A stretch of DNA of 64,000 nt from Sclerodactyla briareus (GCA_026419785.1 JAODTK010005612.1:168640-232639); one strand, 5' to 3'; numbered from the stretch's first letter, positions 46,991 to 58,712 are shown. Made by a program: numbers and translations. The notes: generated by a model from the sequence alone, not told the origin.

Positions 46991-47424
46991 GTATATCTGG
47001 GCACTGAAGTGTCTATGGATGAATTACAAAGTTAAATGACATGTTTCGAAACAATCAGACAGATACCAACGTCAGAATCATGCAACCTATGGATGGAAGT
47101 ATATATGGGCACTGAAGTGTCTATGGATGAATTACGAAGTTGAATGACATGTTTCGAAACAATCAGACAGATACCAACGTCAGAATCATGCAACCTATGG
47201 ATGGAAGTATATATGGGCACTGAAGTGTCTATGGATGAAATACAAAGTTGAATGACATGTTTCGAAACAATCAGACAGATACCAACGTCAGAATCATGCA
47301 ACCTATGGATGGAAGTATATATGGGCACTGAAGTGTCTATGGATGAATTACAAAGTTGAATGACATGTTTCGAAACAATCAGACAGATACCAACGTCAGA
47401 ATCATGCAACCTATGCATGGAAGG
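46990..47424. repeat. Near-identical tandem array, four 108-bp units
   Basis: GCACTGAAGTGTCTATGG starts at 47001, 47109, 47217 and 47325, a constant 108-bp period. The units differ by only a few substitutions and have no visible indels, so the array is young or homogenised, unlike everything around it. Because 108 is 36 codons, one minus frame (47032-47418) reads through all units as a 36-residue repeat containing HRLHDSDVGICLIVSKHV. I attribute that frame to the period being divisible by three. The array is absent from the matching place in block C'. Confidence 0.95.
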
Positions 47425-47570
47425 ACTTGCTGGCTATACGGATTCGACATTACAGGAACGCATTAATTTAACAAAGTTGGGCAAAATAACATGTTATTCA
47501 GGGATGGCATCACATCCCATGTTTCCCCTGTTTCCCTGCATTGGACTCAATAGAATCTGAATATCATTTA

Positions 47571-48149
47571 CAGCCAGTGGTTGAAGGATTTCTATTCGGT
47601 CTAACGATGGCATGGTGCTTCAGCACGAAATCGTGAATAAAAAAAATAAAAAGTAAGATATAATTCAATGTTTACTATTGAATGTAGCACACAGCACACG
47701 CTTCAAAGATGTTCAGAATACCGAATAGCAATCAAGCAATGGAATCTCACCCCCCCCCCCCTCCAAGAACTCTCGGACGAATTGGAGCTCGCAAAAATCA
47801 ATGCTGACTCTTGATGATGAATATCGAATCATCTCCTCGAGACGAAAGAAGGGGTATCGAGGACTGAGAAAATTTAAACATGTGTTCGTAGGAAATAAAT
47901 CCGGTGTAGATTACTTGAATATCAGAACCTCAGTCTACTGTACGTAATTTGGGTCCCGTGTACGCTGTCTCAGACTTTAATTCGTCGGAGGGAATGAAGC
48001 TTCATCCTCTGCAATTAGGCGTCAAGAAATGTGGTATCATAGGTAGTGTAACCCCATCAAATCTTACTTTACCTACTATCCTCCAACTACACGACTCTTT
48101 TAAGATATCACTCACGTTACATGTTCCTCGCAGATAATTACTCGCGCTT
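47571..48149. other. Junction between the two copies of the duplicated locus
   Basis: An A-rich word (AATAAAAAAAATAAAAAG) at about 47636 and a 12-C run at 47750-47761 lie here. No similarity to the left flank of block A is clear, so the exact breakpoint is not resolved. Confidence 0.35.
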
Positions 48150-48595
48150 TGGATCTACACTGCCGCGAAAAGGACATACCCATACTAATGTATATGAGAG
48201 GACTCCGCAAGATGGTAATTAGGTGAAGAAAAAGGTGAGTAGTTCGAGCTTTTCAAACAGGGTTGCTGTATAGAAACTCCTATGGTATAGGCATTGCAAA
48301 ATATTTCGTAACACACGTTTGCAAAAAAAACACAAACTATCGAGTACATTTTTTGGACAGCACTTCCCATACTGAAATACTATAACTCAGAAGGGGTGGC
48401 AGAAGTGTGTTATATATTGTTAGAAGTTCTCTCGGGACAACATTGTTCTTGCTATTGATAATGCCGTTAACTTTTGCAACTTTCTAGAGACATTATTAAT
48501 ATGCTATTTCTATATCACTTGATTGTCAATCGGTAAACCTAGAAATACTGCATGCGACTAATCCTATTATTACCAAGAACGCGACTATGCGAAGG
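48150..48595 (+). repeat. Block A' of the right copy
   Basis: Same orientation as 42300-42750, with GCAAGATGGTAATTAG, CAAACTATCGAGTAC, GAAATACTATAACTC and GTGTGTTATATATTGTTAG shared. The 90-codon minus frame starting at 48798 has a hydrophobic LRIVAFLVIIGLVAC segment but no recognised domain. Confidence 0.75.
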
Positions 48596-51249
48596 GTTTC
48601 CTTGCCATTTTCGTTAGTGATATCCAACTCATGCAACAAAAGGAGACTGTCAATGTCTCCAAGGAATTCACATGATACGAAAGTGAAACGTTTACAGATT
48701 CGTATGATAGTCTTGAAGTCCACAACAAACTTTTTGGGGCCAATATATGCCTTATATACATACCCATCATTCATCTGATCATTCTGAAATTTATTCAATA
48801 TCTATAGTTCAGTGTATAACCCTTGGTACACGTCATATTATACTGCTGATACCACCTGTACTCCGCATAGTCTATCAGCGTGACTCCCTTCCCTCATTGA
48901 ACAAAATCACAGATCTATGTAGATTATGTTTAGTACCGAAAATTTATTTGACGAACAAAGTAACCTATATAGAATGATAGAATATTGAACAATACAAGTG
49001 TAGGGCGGCGGTGGGGAGGTATCACCAACATCAACTTTTTTGTGGTATAGTAAGGTTGCCCAATCACATCAAGTTTTACCCCTGATGTTCTCTCCTTTGG
49101 TCACCTTAAATGACAGCTTGGTAATACCATGGGCAAACCCACCCACCCCCACCACAACAACACGAAATCTAAATTGTGGCCTAGTAACACTCATGATTAT
49201 AGTTAACGAATGCATAGGGTTTATTTATACCTACTTACTGACTGAAAATAGAGGGGGAAAAATTCTTCAAATCAGCACAAAACGTGTACTTGCAAGTTGA
49301 TTTGGGACGTTTGAAGTTCGAACAATCAGAATGCGGGGTAATGGTATTGACCCATAGTGTCCAGATGTAGAGAAGATACCGTATATTCCCTGTAATTGCT
49401 AGCCAATATCATTTAGAGGTTCCAAGTGTATTAGCCGGAAATTCCCTGGGATCCCTGAACACCAAGACAACCAAGACCTTGGAATTCTGAGGAAATGTAC
49501 AGTTGCCAACATTCTAGCATATAATGTTGGCAGCAGGATTTGCCTGAAGTGTGGGGGGGGGGAAGGGAAGAACAAGGTCCCAACAGGCAGACCGCCCCCT
49601 TCTTATTTTCCCTTTCCAACATTTTTTATGTTTTCTTGAATATTGCACCTGTTTTAGCATACTCGACCGGCTTTCAACAAAATCAGGCCAGTGGCATTAC
49701 TGATGCTCCCCTTCGTCTAGGCTCATGCCATCCTCTCTACTTAGCAATAGGAAGTTGTACCAAAAGTTGCTGGATAAACAATGAACAGTTTTTTTCCACA
49801 GTTTACCATAGATTAAGAGTGAGTGTGGTCATACCAATGAGAGCCTGATGAATCAGGAAACTAGGAGGGTGTCTCGTGCGGACAAGTATATCTGTGTGTT
49901 CTTGACTGGACAGGGACATGTGATAGCAAAAAAATCACAGTAGCCCGGCTATAGGGACACCCTCAGTAAAGGATTGTTTTTGTGAACTGTTGAATAATGT
50001 GCAATTACTGCATTGTCCATCTGAGATCTCGACAATTGTGTGTACATGACGAACATAACTTCCCCAAGTTATTCCTTTAAGAATTTTTCAGTGTCGAGAA
50101 GTCATTGTTGAACATGAAAATATTCAAAAGTTGTTCCACCCATCTACAGAGACATAATTGAAAATAGCGTGTGTCTCAGTACGTCACTGCAATCGACTTA
50201 GCGGTTTGCTGCAACAAAACGAGTCTGATCGTCACAAGTTGACCCCGAGTCACAGGGTCATAGGTAAAAAGGTCAAAAGGCAAAAGAATTCAAAGAGGTC
50301 AAAGGATGTAGTTTGCACGAACAAACAGAATTCGCCATCACGCCAACCCCCTCAAATGTTCCGTTGCGAAGAGAGATATACACGATTTGAAACCTTTCAG
50401 TGTTTTAGAGGATGTAGAACAATTCACAGAGAACTAAACTGGATATAGCGTTGTGTAGCTGTGTTAGTACCATTGCATTTGACTTATGAATTGGTTGCGA
50501 TCACTGGCTCAGTCACTGTTTGAAAGTTGGGAGTAAAGAGCAATTAGGGGGAATTTGATGGGAAAAAACCCAAATTTTTGTGTGTGAAAAATATTAGTAT
50601 GGAGGCCTCCCCAAAAGTTGGAGGATCCTGACCCCCCCCCCCCCCGTACCCCCCCCCCCCCTAGGGCTGCGATCTCTGTTGAAACAGATGAGTTGGCCGA
50701 TCACGAAGATTATCCCAAAGTTCACATGGCCATTTAGGTTCAAATGAGGTTCAGAGGTCCAACATTAGGTAAAGTATGTCACAGATGTAGTTCAACTAGA
50801 GGAACGAAACTCCCAATACGACCTCCGTCCGAAATGATCAACACACGTGCCGAATTTGATTTTGATACATGCTTGCGTTGCTATCGACTGTCGTGCTGAC
50901 AAGGGGTGTTAAACACATGTACATACACATCTACGACACACCCTCACACAGACTAACCACACACTACATAGACACGAGCGCGCCACAAACCATACGCACG
51001 GTGCATGACTGCCTGGATGGAACCAGCACCAATAATGCTATATAGCCGGAAACCACACAAATGTAACGAATATGTCTGTTCTTGCAGCGAGCATCATAGT
51101 TCAATGCAGATTTTGTCAGATTATTTCCACCATTCTCTACATACTTGCCTCGCATGACCCTTGAAATTTCCGACAAGCTGGAGGTAGAGCTACGACTAGT
51201 TGCTAAATTTCCACACATTGCCCATGAAATAGACTTCCTTTTTTCTCTT
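48596..51249. other. Insertion-like stretch between A' and B'
   Basis: This DNA has no counterpart in the left copy. It contains G/C homopolymer runs at 49553-49562, 50632-50645 and 50649-50661. A group of AGGTCA/AAGGTC words at about 50240-50310 belongs to the type seen at 55.4-56.1 kb. No gene is supported. Confidence 0.4.
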
Positions 51250-52110
51250 GACCTTAGCCTTCGAGACTAGGCACAATGGTCATCCAGGAGTCGATGAGCA
51301 TTTTGTCGAATGTCCGCTGGTCAACATCCGTCGGAGCATCATTTTTTGCTATTTGAGGGCCTTGATACGGGAGATGAGATGCATTTCAAGCACCATTATG
51401 TGTAGTTTCTTAAAATGGGTCTTTAGGGTAAACAAAGTGGGACATGGACCAAAGTATCCTAAACACCTCAATGTACGGTTATTGGAGCATCATTAAGACT
51501 GAACATCATCACTTTGCAGCAAATTTCCTAGGAGCATTTTGCTAAATTCAACATCTGGGCGCTTGGGCCTGAGGCCTGGAAGTTGTGCAAACACCCCAAA
51601 GGCCCACTACCCCCTATTCATTTTATGTAACGTTACAGAAAATCAAGCTTGTTTAGAAAAGATGCATTTCATGCAGCATTTGTGTCGATTTCATAAACAT
51701 GAGCCGTAGGCCAAGTGAGGCTTTGGACCAAAAATTCATGGAAAAGCATGTAGGTACGGCTATTTCTCATCATGAATAAACGTACATAAGCACTGTGCCC
51801 AACACTGTAGGACAATGATGGGGCCTCAAATTCTGGAGCACAGAAAGTAGCTATTAGATCGTCATTATGACTGAACAATCAGCACTGACTCTGTGCACCC
51901 CGATGAACCACTCTCCACAAGGAGTATTACATTACTCAGAGATATCAAGTCAACGTGTGGAGGAGATGCTTTTCAAGTATCATTGTGAAATTTTAACATG
52001 GGCCTCCGAGCCAGTGGGCCCTTGGATCGGATTTTCACGCTCAAAGGTCGGCTGTTAGACCATCATTAGGACCGAATGTCAGCAAAGTGCGCCAAAATTT
52101 GTGAGAGGGA
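51250..52110. repeat. Degenerate tandem repeat, ~300-bp period, about three units
   Basis: GAGATGCATTTCAAGCACCATTATG (near 51373), AGATGCATTTCATGCAGCATTTGTG (near 51660) and GAGATGCTTTTCAAGTATCATTGTG (near 51963) mark three units, about 290-305 bp apart. Each is followed by an ATGGGTC/ATGAGCC/ATGGGCC word and a GGACCAAA-like word. A TATTNGANCATCATTANGACTGAA-type word also recurs (51480, 51848, 52046). Spacing within units varies, so the array is old. Confidence 0.65.
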
Positions 52111-52149
52111 TAAGCTATGCAGGATTCCACATTATGAGGTCCCCACATG

Positions 52150-53960
52150 TGCCTTTCCCGGTTCCCGGCCTCCCCAGGAAATTTCACTCGGTGGTTGATG
52201 ACCGGGTGATTGGGAAAATATGTGGATATTGAAGCTCGCTTCCGAACATTCTACAATGTAAATTGGCTGTAGTCTTCGCGTGTACCGTGCTGTGTGCTGT
52301 CAAAACTGGCAAATCGTATACGTACAACGTTGGTGCTAGAAGACTAATTACACATTGTAGTTTGATCCATTGCCGGTGGCGGCACGTCGAGCAACACACA
52401 ATGGCGGTAATATACCTGAGTGACGATGCTTATGTATGTAATAAGCCCATGGTAATATGATGGTGGTGGTGTGGTAAGCATCATCACTTATAATCATTTT
52501 CGAACAAACGTCGACTTCGTATTGAAATTCCTATAAAAAAAATTGGGGGTGAACGGAGACGTGCTTACATGAAGTGCATGCATATTGCAGTGCCTCTAAA
52601 CCGGTGCATTTCCCGAGGGTCGCACTGTTTTCGCTGACATGTTTTGCAGCGTTGATAAGAGCATTTTTGGTCACATCATTCAAACTTGGTAAATTGACTG
52701 TCAGCCGCAGCATACACGGATGAGTTACCATATTCAACTGGAATATGGGTAAGGCCTGTATGGTCCACTACGTTGGATTGATTTGATCCTTGAGCGGGGG
52801 GCCTCGTAAAAAAAAAAAAAAAAACTCACCTATGCTTGACAAGAAACAAGCCAAGGTTATGCTAAGTGATAACATAATCACGTTGGACGTACAGTTCGTC
52901 CGTAGAGCTGTACTGCTTCGCTTGTGCCAATCGAGTGCAGCTAGTTGCTATAATCAAACAGGACAAACAGACGGCCGATGCGTTCCAGGCAATCATTGAA
53001 GCATGAAAGTCATATCTAAACATCTCCTCCCTATTTTGCAGCTTCATCCATTTAATTATATGATTTGTCCCACCGTATTCTTCCATACTTTCTCTGACGC
53101 CGCGATCACTACTTTACCACCAAATATCGGAAGCGACTCCATTCCCTCCCCCTCCCCCGTTCTTGTTTCTGTTCCGATTTTATAACATATTAACTAGTAA
53201 CCACATATAGCGCCTCTCAATAGAACCCAAAACGTGGGTATCTTATTGGTATTCCTTCGCATTACATCAGTTTTATTGGCAACCCAAGCACCACGCTGCT
53301 AGAACCACCATCCTTTCCACCAAATTAAGTCTATCTTCCTCATCAGTAGGCTCCTCAATTTCCATCCAAATACAGGCCTATAAGGATTCGAAGAATAACC
53401 TCTGTATATGTCAGCACGAATTAGTGGGTGGGCATCGGGTGTGGATCACTTCCATGAAACCAAAGTGCGCTAAGTCAACTACATGCCCATGAATATCAGC
53501 GCCTTAATTTGGATGCGAGTGTGGAGGGTGTGTTGTAAGTCGGTACATTTGAACTTGTATGCGTTTCTTACAATGAATGTTGAATAGAGCTACACAGCGC
53601 GATGCCCTATCGGACCGTACTTAACCGATGCATTAGGTATTAGAGTACATGGTGAATCGCAAACCAGTTTTTCATATTATGCCGGAAATGTAATGATAAC
53701 CCGTATATGTCAATAAAGGAAATGATAAAATTGGGATTTTTCCTACATGTTAGAGGTATATTTCCATGTGTCGATATTTTGCACTCGCCTATAATAACAG
53801 AGAATAGTACCGAATAACGGACAAAAATAATAAAGTTCGGGCCGGCTGAAACTTCCATTAAGTCCACTTTCTTGAATCGTAAAATAGGTTCCTAGCATGT
53901 AACAGGATCATAAACCACCATTTACTCATTACTGATATTAAACCCAACGACACTGCGTAG
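52150..53960 (+). repeat. Block B' of the right copy, interrupted
   Basis: The first part (52150-52220) and second part (53330-53960) together match block B at 43160-43990. They are separated by about 1.1 kb that has no counterpart in the left copy, so an insertion within B' is inferred. Confidence 0.75.
52569..52737 (-). CDS. Candidate exon inside the B' insertion (hypothetical)
   Basis: On the minus strand CCCATATTCCAG precedes and GTAAGC follows a 169-bp open segment. It reads MVTHPCMLRLTVNLPSLN, then DVTKNALINAAKHV, then CTGLEALQYACTS. Residue composition looks protein-like. The polypyrimidine tract is short and no partner exon is recognised. It may instead be part of whatever inserted into B'. 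Confidence 0.22.
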
Positions 53961-55262
53961 CCCGGAATTTTGATTGGGTGTGGCCATGGGGGAGGTCTAC
54001 TAGGTCTAAAATAAATATAACAGGGGAGGGGGTGGTCCCCCTGCCTTTGAAAATTTTTGCATTTTCAGGAACCCTCAGAATGAGATCTGGTTCAACATTT
54101 GCCATCATTTGAAGTCATGTTTTCCTATACAAAAACTCTTGTTCTTTTGTTAGTGGTCAAATTTTCTATTTCCACTTGCTTCACATCATAGGCGTACAGG
54201 ACTCTTCATTTTTTTGGGGGGGGGGGCAGAAAATTTTTCCCCAACATCTTGAAAGCCGCATGACGGAAGAGTCTACCCGCGCGCGACACGCGCGAAACAA
54301 TGCTTGTTTTGATTAAAAATCCTCCAGAACATTTCGCCGAATTTCGCCTTTGTCTGAATTTTGGTCATTTTCTGCCTGATATTATATATTCGGTCTCAAT
54401 TTCCCTTATCCTTTTCTTTTCGGCTCCCTCATTTTGGACGATGAATCACGCGTCTGTCTTGGTTAATTTGAGGGGTGTCTAACGCTCCCTCCTCTGATGG
54501 CCATGCCTTCATCTGGCGCCGGGATTTACCCAGGATGTAAATAGCCACAGGATCAACAATTGCAATTATCTAAAAAACCTAACTAATTTGCTCGAAGCTC
54601 AAGTAAATATTATCGGTTTGTATTTTAAAAGCAGGACAACAAAACCACGGCTATTACTGCGCAGGAAGCACGCAATTTTTGTGCATGTTGGATATCATCT
54701 ATGATATCCCCCATAGGGTACGGGGGTCAATTTGGAGGGGTCCCATCTTCCAATGTTTTTGCCCGAACTGGGAGGGATAGCTGTGCCTCCCCCCTTCACC
54801 CGCCTATGTTGTTGGATATTGACCAAACATTGAACTATTAAAGCCACTGACTGGAATGAGGAGGGGGGGAACAACATAAGACAATGTTGTGGGTGGGGTA
54901 TCTACGCACCCCCCCCCCCCCCTCAGTATGCCAATGTCCTTCTATATCTAAAGAAATTGCCGCAAGTCCAAATGGATAAAAAAAAAAAACGTGTAATACA
55001 ACGGAGTACTAATGCGCGCCCCCCCCCCCCCCCCCCGAGCGCGCACAATTTGGACACTGTTTGGATATGACCAAAAAAATTGGCTGTCAGAGGAGAATTC
55101 GCGCAATCAACTAGCAAATGAGGAAAGAGAGAGCCGAATAAGTGCCAAATGGTGTTTTGTTGTCATTAAGTGGAAAATGAAAAAAAAATGGGGGGTAATT
55201 TCGCGATTGGGGAGGGGAGGGGGGCCATGGGCCCCCGTGGCCCCCTCTGGCTACGCCAATGC
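53955..55262. mobile_element. Possible DNA transposon with GCGTAGCC-type ends
   Basis: Block B' similarity stops at GCGTAGCCCGG (about 53957), and CTGGCTACGCC at 55248-55258 is its inverted complement (GGCGTAGCCAG). The interval between has no counterpart in the left copy. It contains another ATAGGCGTACAGG word at 54189, G-rich and C-rich runs (54216-54226, 54909-54922, 55019-55036) and no recognisable transposase. I infer one or more nested non-autonomous elements, since ends of this kind are common in marine invertebrate repeats, but I cannot name the superfamily or find a clean target duplication. Confidence 0.4.
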
Positions 55263-55289
55263 CCAACGAGCAATTCACCACTTGGTGTG

Positions 55290-56150
55290 GGGTGTATGTA
55301 TTTGTGTTTGTGTGCGTGACGCTTGAACCGGATTCGTTTCCAAGTTCGAAAAACTTCTTCCACAAGAGAGCTGAGGAAGGAAGTTTAATATGGTTGAAGG
55401 TTGCAAGTATAGAGAGGAAGACCTATTGATTCGAAGGCGTTCAAGGTCACGAAGTACTTACAATTTAAAGGAACACGTTGAGTGCGATGACTTGGGAACG
55501 GTAAAAGTCAATGTAGGCATGGGAATTTCATGTAATGATGGTGGACTACGGTTTTACTGTTTTATTAGGGGTTAGGTCAAAGGTCACTCGAGGCCATGCA
55601 GCTGAGGTTGAAAGCTGAAAGTGTGAAAGATTTATTACGCCATAATAGCAGTGGGTGTAGAGGGCTCATATTTTGTACATACATTGGTCATGTATAGTAA
55701 GGACCCTATTGTCTTTCGGCAGGTCAAAGGTCATAGGTGTACAATAGGGATCAAAGCCAGGATCATTGTTAACGAAACGAAGAATGCATTCCCATGTGGA
55801 CTGTGGAGTCATTAGTCGATTTTTTTGGATCTGGTTCAGGTCAAAGGTCATAATAGGGGAAACGGGGATCAAAAGTCTGGAATGAAATCTTTGTGAGCAC
55901 ACCATAACTGGTCTAAACACAATGATGTAGAGGGCTCATACTGTTTTTCCATGTAGGTTGAGCTCCAGATACTGAAGAGTACCGTATATGACTCTTTAAT
56001 TTGCCGGGTATGGTTTATTAAAGGTCACCTGAGGTCAGCAGGGGTCGAAATGAGAAATTGTTGTAACTGTGAGTACGGTTTGGGATGGAGCATTACCATG
56101 TGGAGTTGATGCCCCTTTTGTTCTGTGGTCATGTCAAAGGGTTTTTCCCA
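55290..56150. repeat. AGGTCA-rich tandem repeat with three perfect DR1 words
   Basis: After a GTGTTTGTGTGCGTGACGCTT lead-in, the words AGGTCAAAGGTCA (55574-55586, 55721-55733 and 55838-55850), GTAGAGGGCTCATA (about 55656 and 55928) and GGTCACCTGAGGTCAGCAG recur at roughly 115-150 bp intervals. It looks like a degenerate tandem array. AGGTCA repeated with one base between is the DR1 binding site of RXR/HNF4/COUP-type nuclear receptors. Whether it is bound is unknown. Related sequence lies at about 58210-58260. Confidence 0.65.
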
Positions 56151-56220
56151 AAAAATTGTAGTGACCCGTCAGAAATTATTGAAAACACTGTTATAATATC
56201 TCGATCAGATCTGATGATTT

Positions 56221-56273
56221 AAACTTAAACTCTCAATATTACTCAAAAGAGTAATATTGAGAGTTTAAAGTTT
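56221..56273. repeat. Near-perfect 24-bp hairpin
   Basis: The left arm ends AAACTCTCAATATTACTC and the right arm begins GAGTAATATTGAGAGTTT, with a four-A loop. The arms extend to about 24 bp with one single-base bulge. The near-perfect arms imply recent origin or constraint. The inverted arrangement lies just upstream of a LINE 3' end. Confidence 0.85.
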
Positions 56274-56374
56274 ATTAAACTCAGGTTCAAATTGTCCATG
56301 GACTCGATGGCCTGGCCATGGACTCGATGGCCTGTCCTTCCACTACTCTTTGAATTTTCCAATGTTACTGCAAA

Positions 56375-56660
56375 TAGAATCCACTGTCTCAAGCTTCGTG
56401 CAAAGCACTGCCAGAAGTGGGACATTCGTAAAATTTTTCGCGCAGAGAGTGATCAGTGCGTGGAATTGTCTTCCTGAAAATGATGTTCTCTCTAAGAGTG
56501 TGAATGCGTTCAAGAAAGTCTTGATTTAGTTTCAGGAATACGGTGCGAATTATTAGTGGTTGGTTCATTTTTCCTGGGATTTGTGGCTCCGGGGTCGTTT
56601 ATGAGGATTTTGTCTTCCTGACCCCTTTTCATTAAATAAACTAAACACTAAAATATTGAT
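56375..56660 (+). mobile_element. CR1/jockey-like LINE, extreme 3' end
   Basis: At about 56435-56530 one frame reads FAQRVISAWNCLPENDVL followed by SKSVNAFKKVLI. This is the C-terminal signature of CR1/jockey-type reverse transcriptases (FSxRVIxxWNSLPxxVV, then VNSFKxxLD). The preceding 60 codons (CLKLRAKHCQKWD) lie in another frame. A short ATTAAATAAACTAAACAC end follows. Upstream, CATGGACTCGATGGCCTG is duplicated in tandem at 56297-56335. The copy is strongly 5'-truncated. Confidence 0.8.
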
Positions 56661-58439
56661 TGCGTCTTGGGAATCACCGGTGTTAAAAAGTTCATCGGGA
56701 CATGTTATGTGAAGGTTCAGAGGCAGTGTACGTTCCAGTCCATATCCACACACCTCTACCATACTCACAAAGAATTATCCCTCACCTGGTCCGTTGCCAT
56801 CCCCCCCCCCCCCAACAACTAGTATGACAATTTCATTCCGCCAGGAACAGGGCCAGTATAAACACGATATCAGGTCCACAAGATACATCAAAATTACTTT
56901 CCCAGCCCACAGCTCCACATCCATCACCTACAATAAAGACCAAAATTTATCCTAGTTCCATTGACAGGCTATAAAATCTCCCCAACTTCCTCTAAAATTA
57001 ATGAATGGTCAACATTTTGATATTTCCTATCGGTTCCTGGGGAATGGACAGAAACGAAGCTAAGTGACATGAATACCTACAGGTTTATATCGAGATCCCC
57101 TAACGGTGACATTGATTTCTGCTATCAGTAAACATCGGTTCCATTTGGGTCTATTGGGTGAGGAGTTCCGTCTGATCAGATGAGTAGCCTTGAGTGAATG
57201 ATCGATACGGGCCTAGCATGCGACTTCTAACTGAGACTGTTTGAGAAGTTGCATCAACTTTCCAAGGAGATTGTATCATTTATTATCTTGTGTTGTAAAA
57301 GCTGGCACACTTTGTTTTAGGGGTATATGCACATCTCGCCAGGAATTTTTTCGTTGGGGCCTACTAATGCGATTGGATTAACAACATTCCCACATGCTAC
57401 ACCACTACATCAACAAGTCTGATTTGAGTCACTGCTAAAATTGTTGATACATATTTGCTAATTGATACACCTCTTTGGTGATTGCGCGTATTAGTGCAGG
57501 TCCGAAATTTGGAGTCCAATCCTGTGATCAAGTGCATAAATTTACAATTGAAGCACTAACATTTTTATGGAAGAGTGTAAAATTGTGCTCCCCTCCCTGG
57601 TTAATTTTACTTTCAGTACAAAATCATCTTACATGGGGAGTCTGGCAAACTATGTCCAGTGTTCCCTAATAAGTAGTGGGCATCTGTACGTGAATTCATT
57701 CCACTTGAAAACCATTGTAACATCGAATAATGTGGAAAATCGTTCCGTGGTCAGCTCAAACACATCCCGATTTATTACATGTACCAGTTCCACTGCCGTG
57801 TTATGCAACAATTGTACTGTTGGCGTTAAGTGTATACTTTTCTGTAAGGAAATACGCACAGGGGTTGCTTTCTTGAGAACCAGACCATTGCTTCTATCTA
57901 AATGGAAGGGTTCTGGAGCTCAATGTTAGTGTCTAACGTACTATATTTTTGGGAATATTCTGGGTGTTGTAGCCTAATGGGGACACTAAGGACACTAAAA
58001 AACAAACCAATACAGCCAAGGAAAAACTCAAAGGATTCGGTCCAAAAAACACAAAACATGGCTGTATGAGACCTAAATAATACATGACAGATGATTAGGA
58101 TGAACATTTTCCTTTCGGAGCAATTCGGAAGAAACTTCTGAAACTGTTTGAAGTCTCCCCGCTTAATGTACGTGGGTTGTCTATGTGAAGTACAGGAACT
58201 CTGTTGTTTTGGGTTTCGATTTAGTCTGGTAAAAGTCATCTGAGGTCAACAGAGGTAGAGTTGGAGAACTTTGTACACGGGTAGCTGTTCAATACTTCAT
58301 ACTTGGCCATGGTAGATTGACCATAGAGAGAACATGGTCCCATGGGTTTGGTCCGGATTCATCTGGATTGTTCATGTCAAAATGAAGCAAGAATCACTAC
58401 GCATGTTTGCGGTCTTGTCGTCTCTCATGGGTGGATGTA
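56661..58439. other. Insertion-like stretch between B' and C'
   Basis: No counterpart in the left copy. It holds a 13-C run at 56801-56813. A 120-codon plus frame (57567-57929) and a 113-codon minus frame (57898-58239) are both unrecognised. AGGTCA-type words sit at 58228-58255. Confidence 0.4.
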
Positions 58440-58635
58440 GAGTGATGACTCGTTTCTATACGGGGCTAATTTAGCTACCAGGCCACGTGTTAAGTAGCCT
58501 TGACTTTTCCGCCACCCGTACCTGACTGTGTGAGTGCTCAGGCCTACACTCCACACTGTGTGAGTCTGTCGTGTGATAGGCTCCTTTCTCAGCCTATGTC
58601 GTCGTAGTAGGCCTACTTCTCGTTGCGATGTTTGC

Positions 58636-58712
58636 TGTATGTATGATGTGTGTATTGTATGTATGTGTTAGTATGTATGTATGTATGTATGTATGTATGT
58701 ATGATGGTATGT
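58636..58712. repeat. (TATG)n microsatellite within C'
   Basis: An interrupted tetranucleotide tract. The matching place in block C (about 45085) has only GGTATGTATGCAAGG, so the expansion is specific to this copy. Confidence 0.95.

Larger units (their letters stand above)
44880..47570 (+). repeat. Block C of the left copy of a duplicated locus
   Basis: Collinear with 58440-61600. The best-preserved part is 45370-45700. There CGTCCTTAGATGGAT, CGATATTCCCCGCTT, ACTAACATTTGCCAGCG and GGTTATCGATGTCATGTTT are shared, as are CTCATCCATCAATAG and AGCCGGGAACATGT. The GACGATG/T-TTGTAAGTTCACAC word, a good 5' splice site, is kept in both at 45847 and 59589. Short minus frames share WQMLVKRGIS (45539-45721 and 59174-59380), but neither strand has a frame intact in both copies. 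It may derive from a gene or a large mobile element; I cannot say which. Confidence 0.85.

Noticed and set aside
47032-47418. A 128-codon minus frame with 36-residue repeats as a repeat protein
   Set aside because: It is explained by a 108-bp tandem period (36 codons) without stops in that phase; nothing outside the array continues the protein.
48526-48798. Single-pass membrane protein with LRIVAFLVIIGLVAC
   Set aside because: The matching place in block A does not keep the sequence or frame, and hydrophobic frames are common in AT-rich DNA.
57567-57929. 120-codon plus frame as a secreted Cys-rich protein
   Set aside because: No signal peptide, domain or splice context, and an overlapping minus frame is similarly open.
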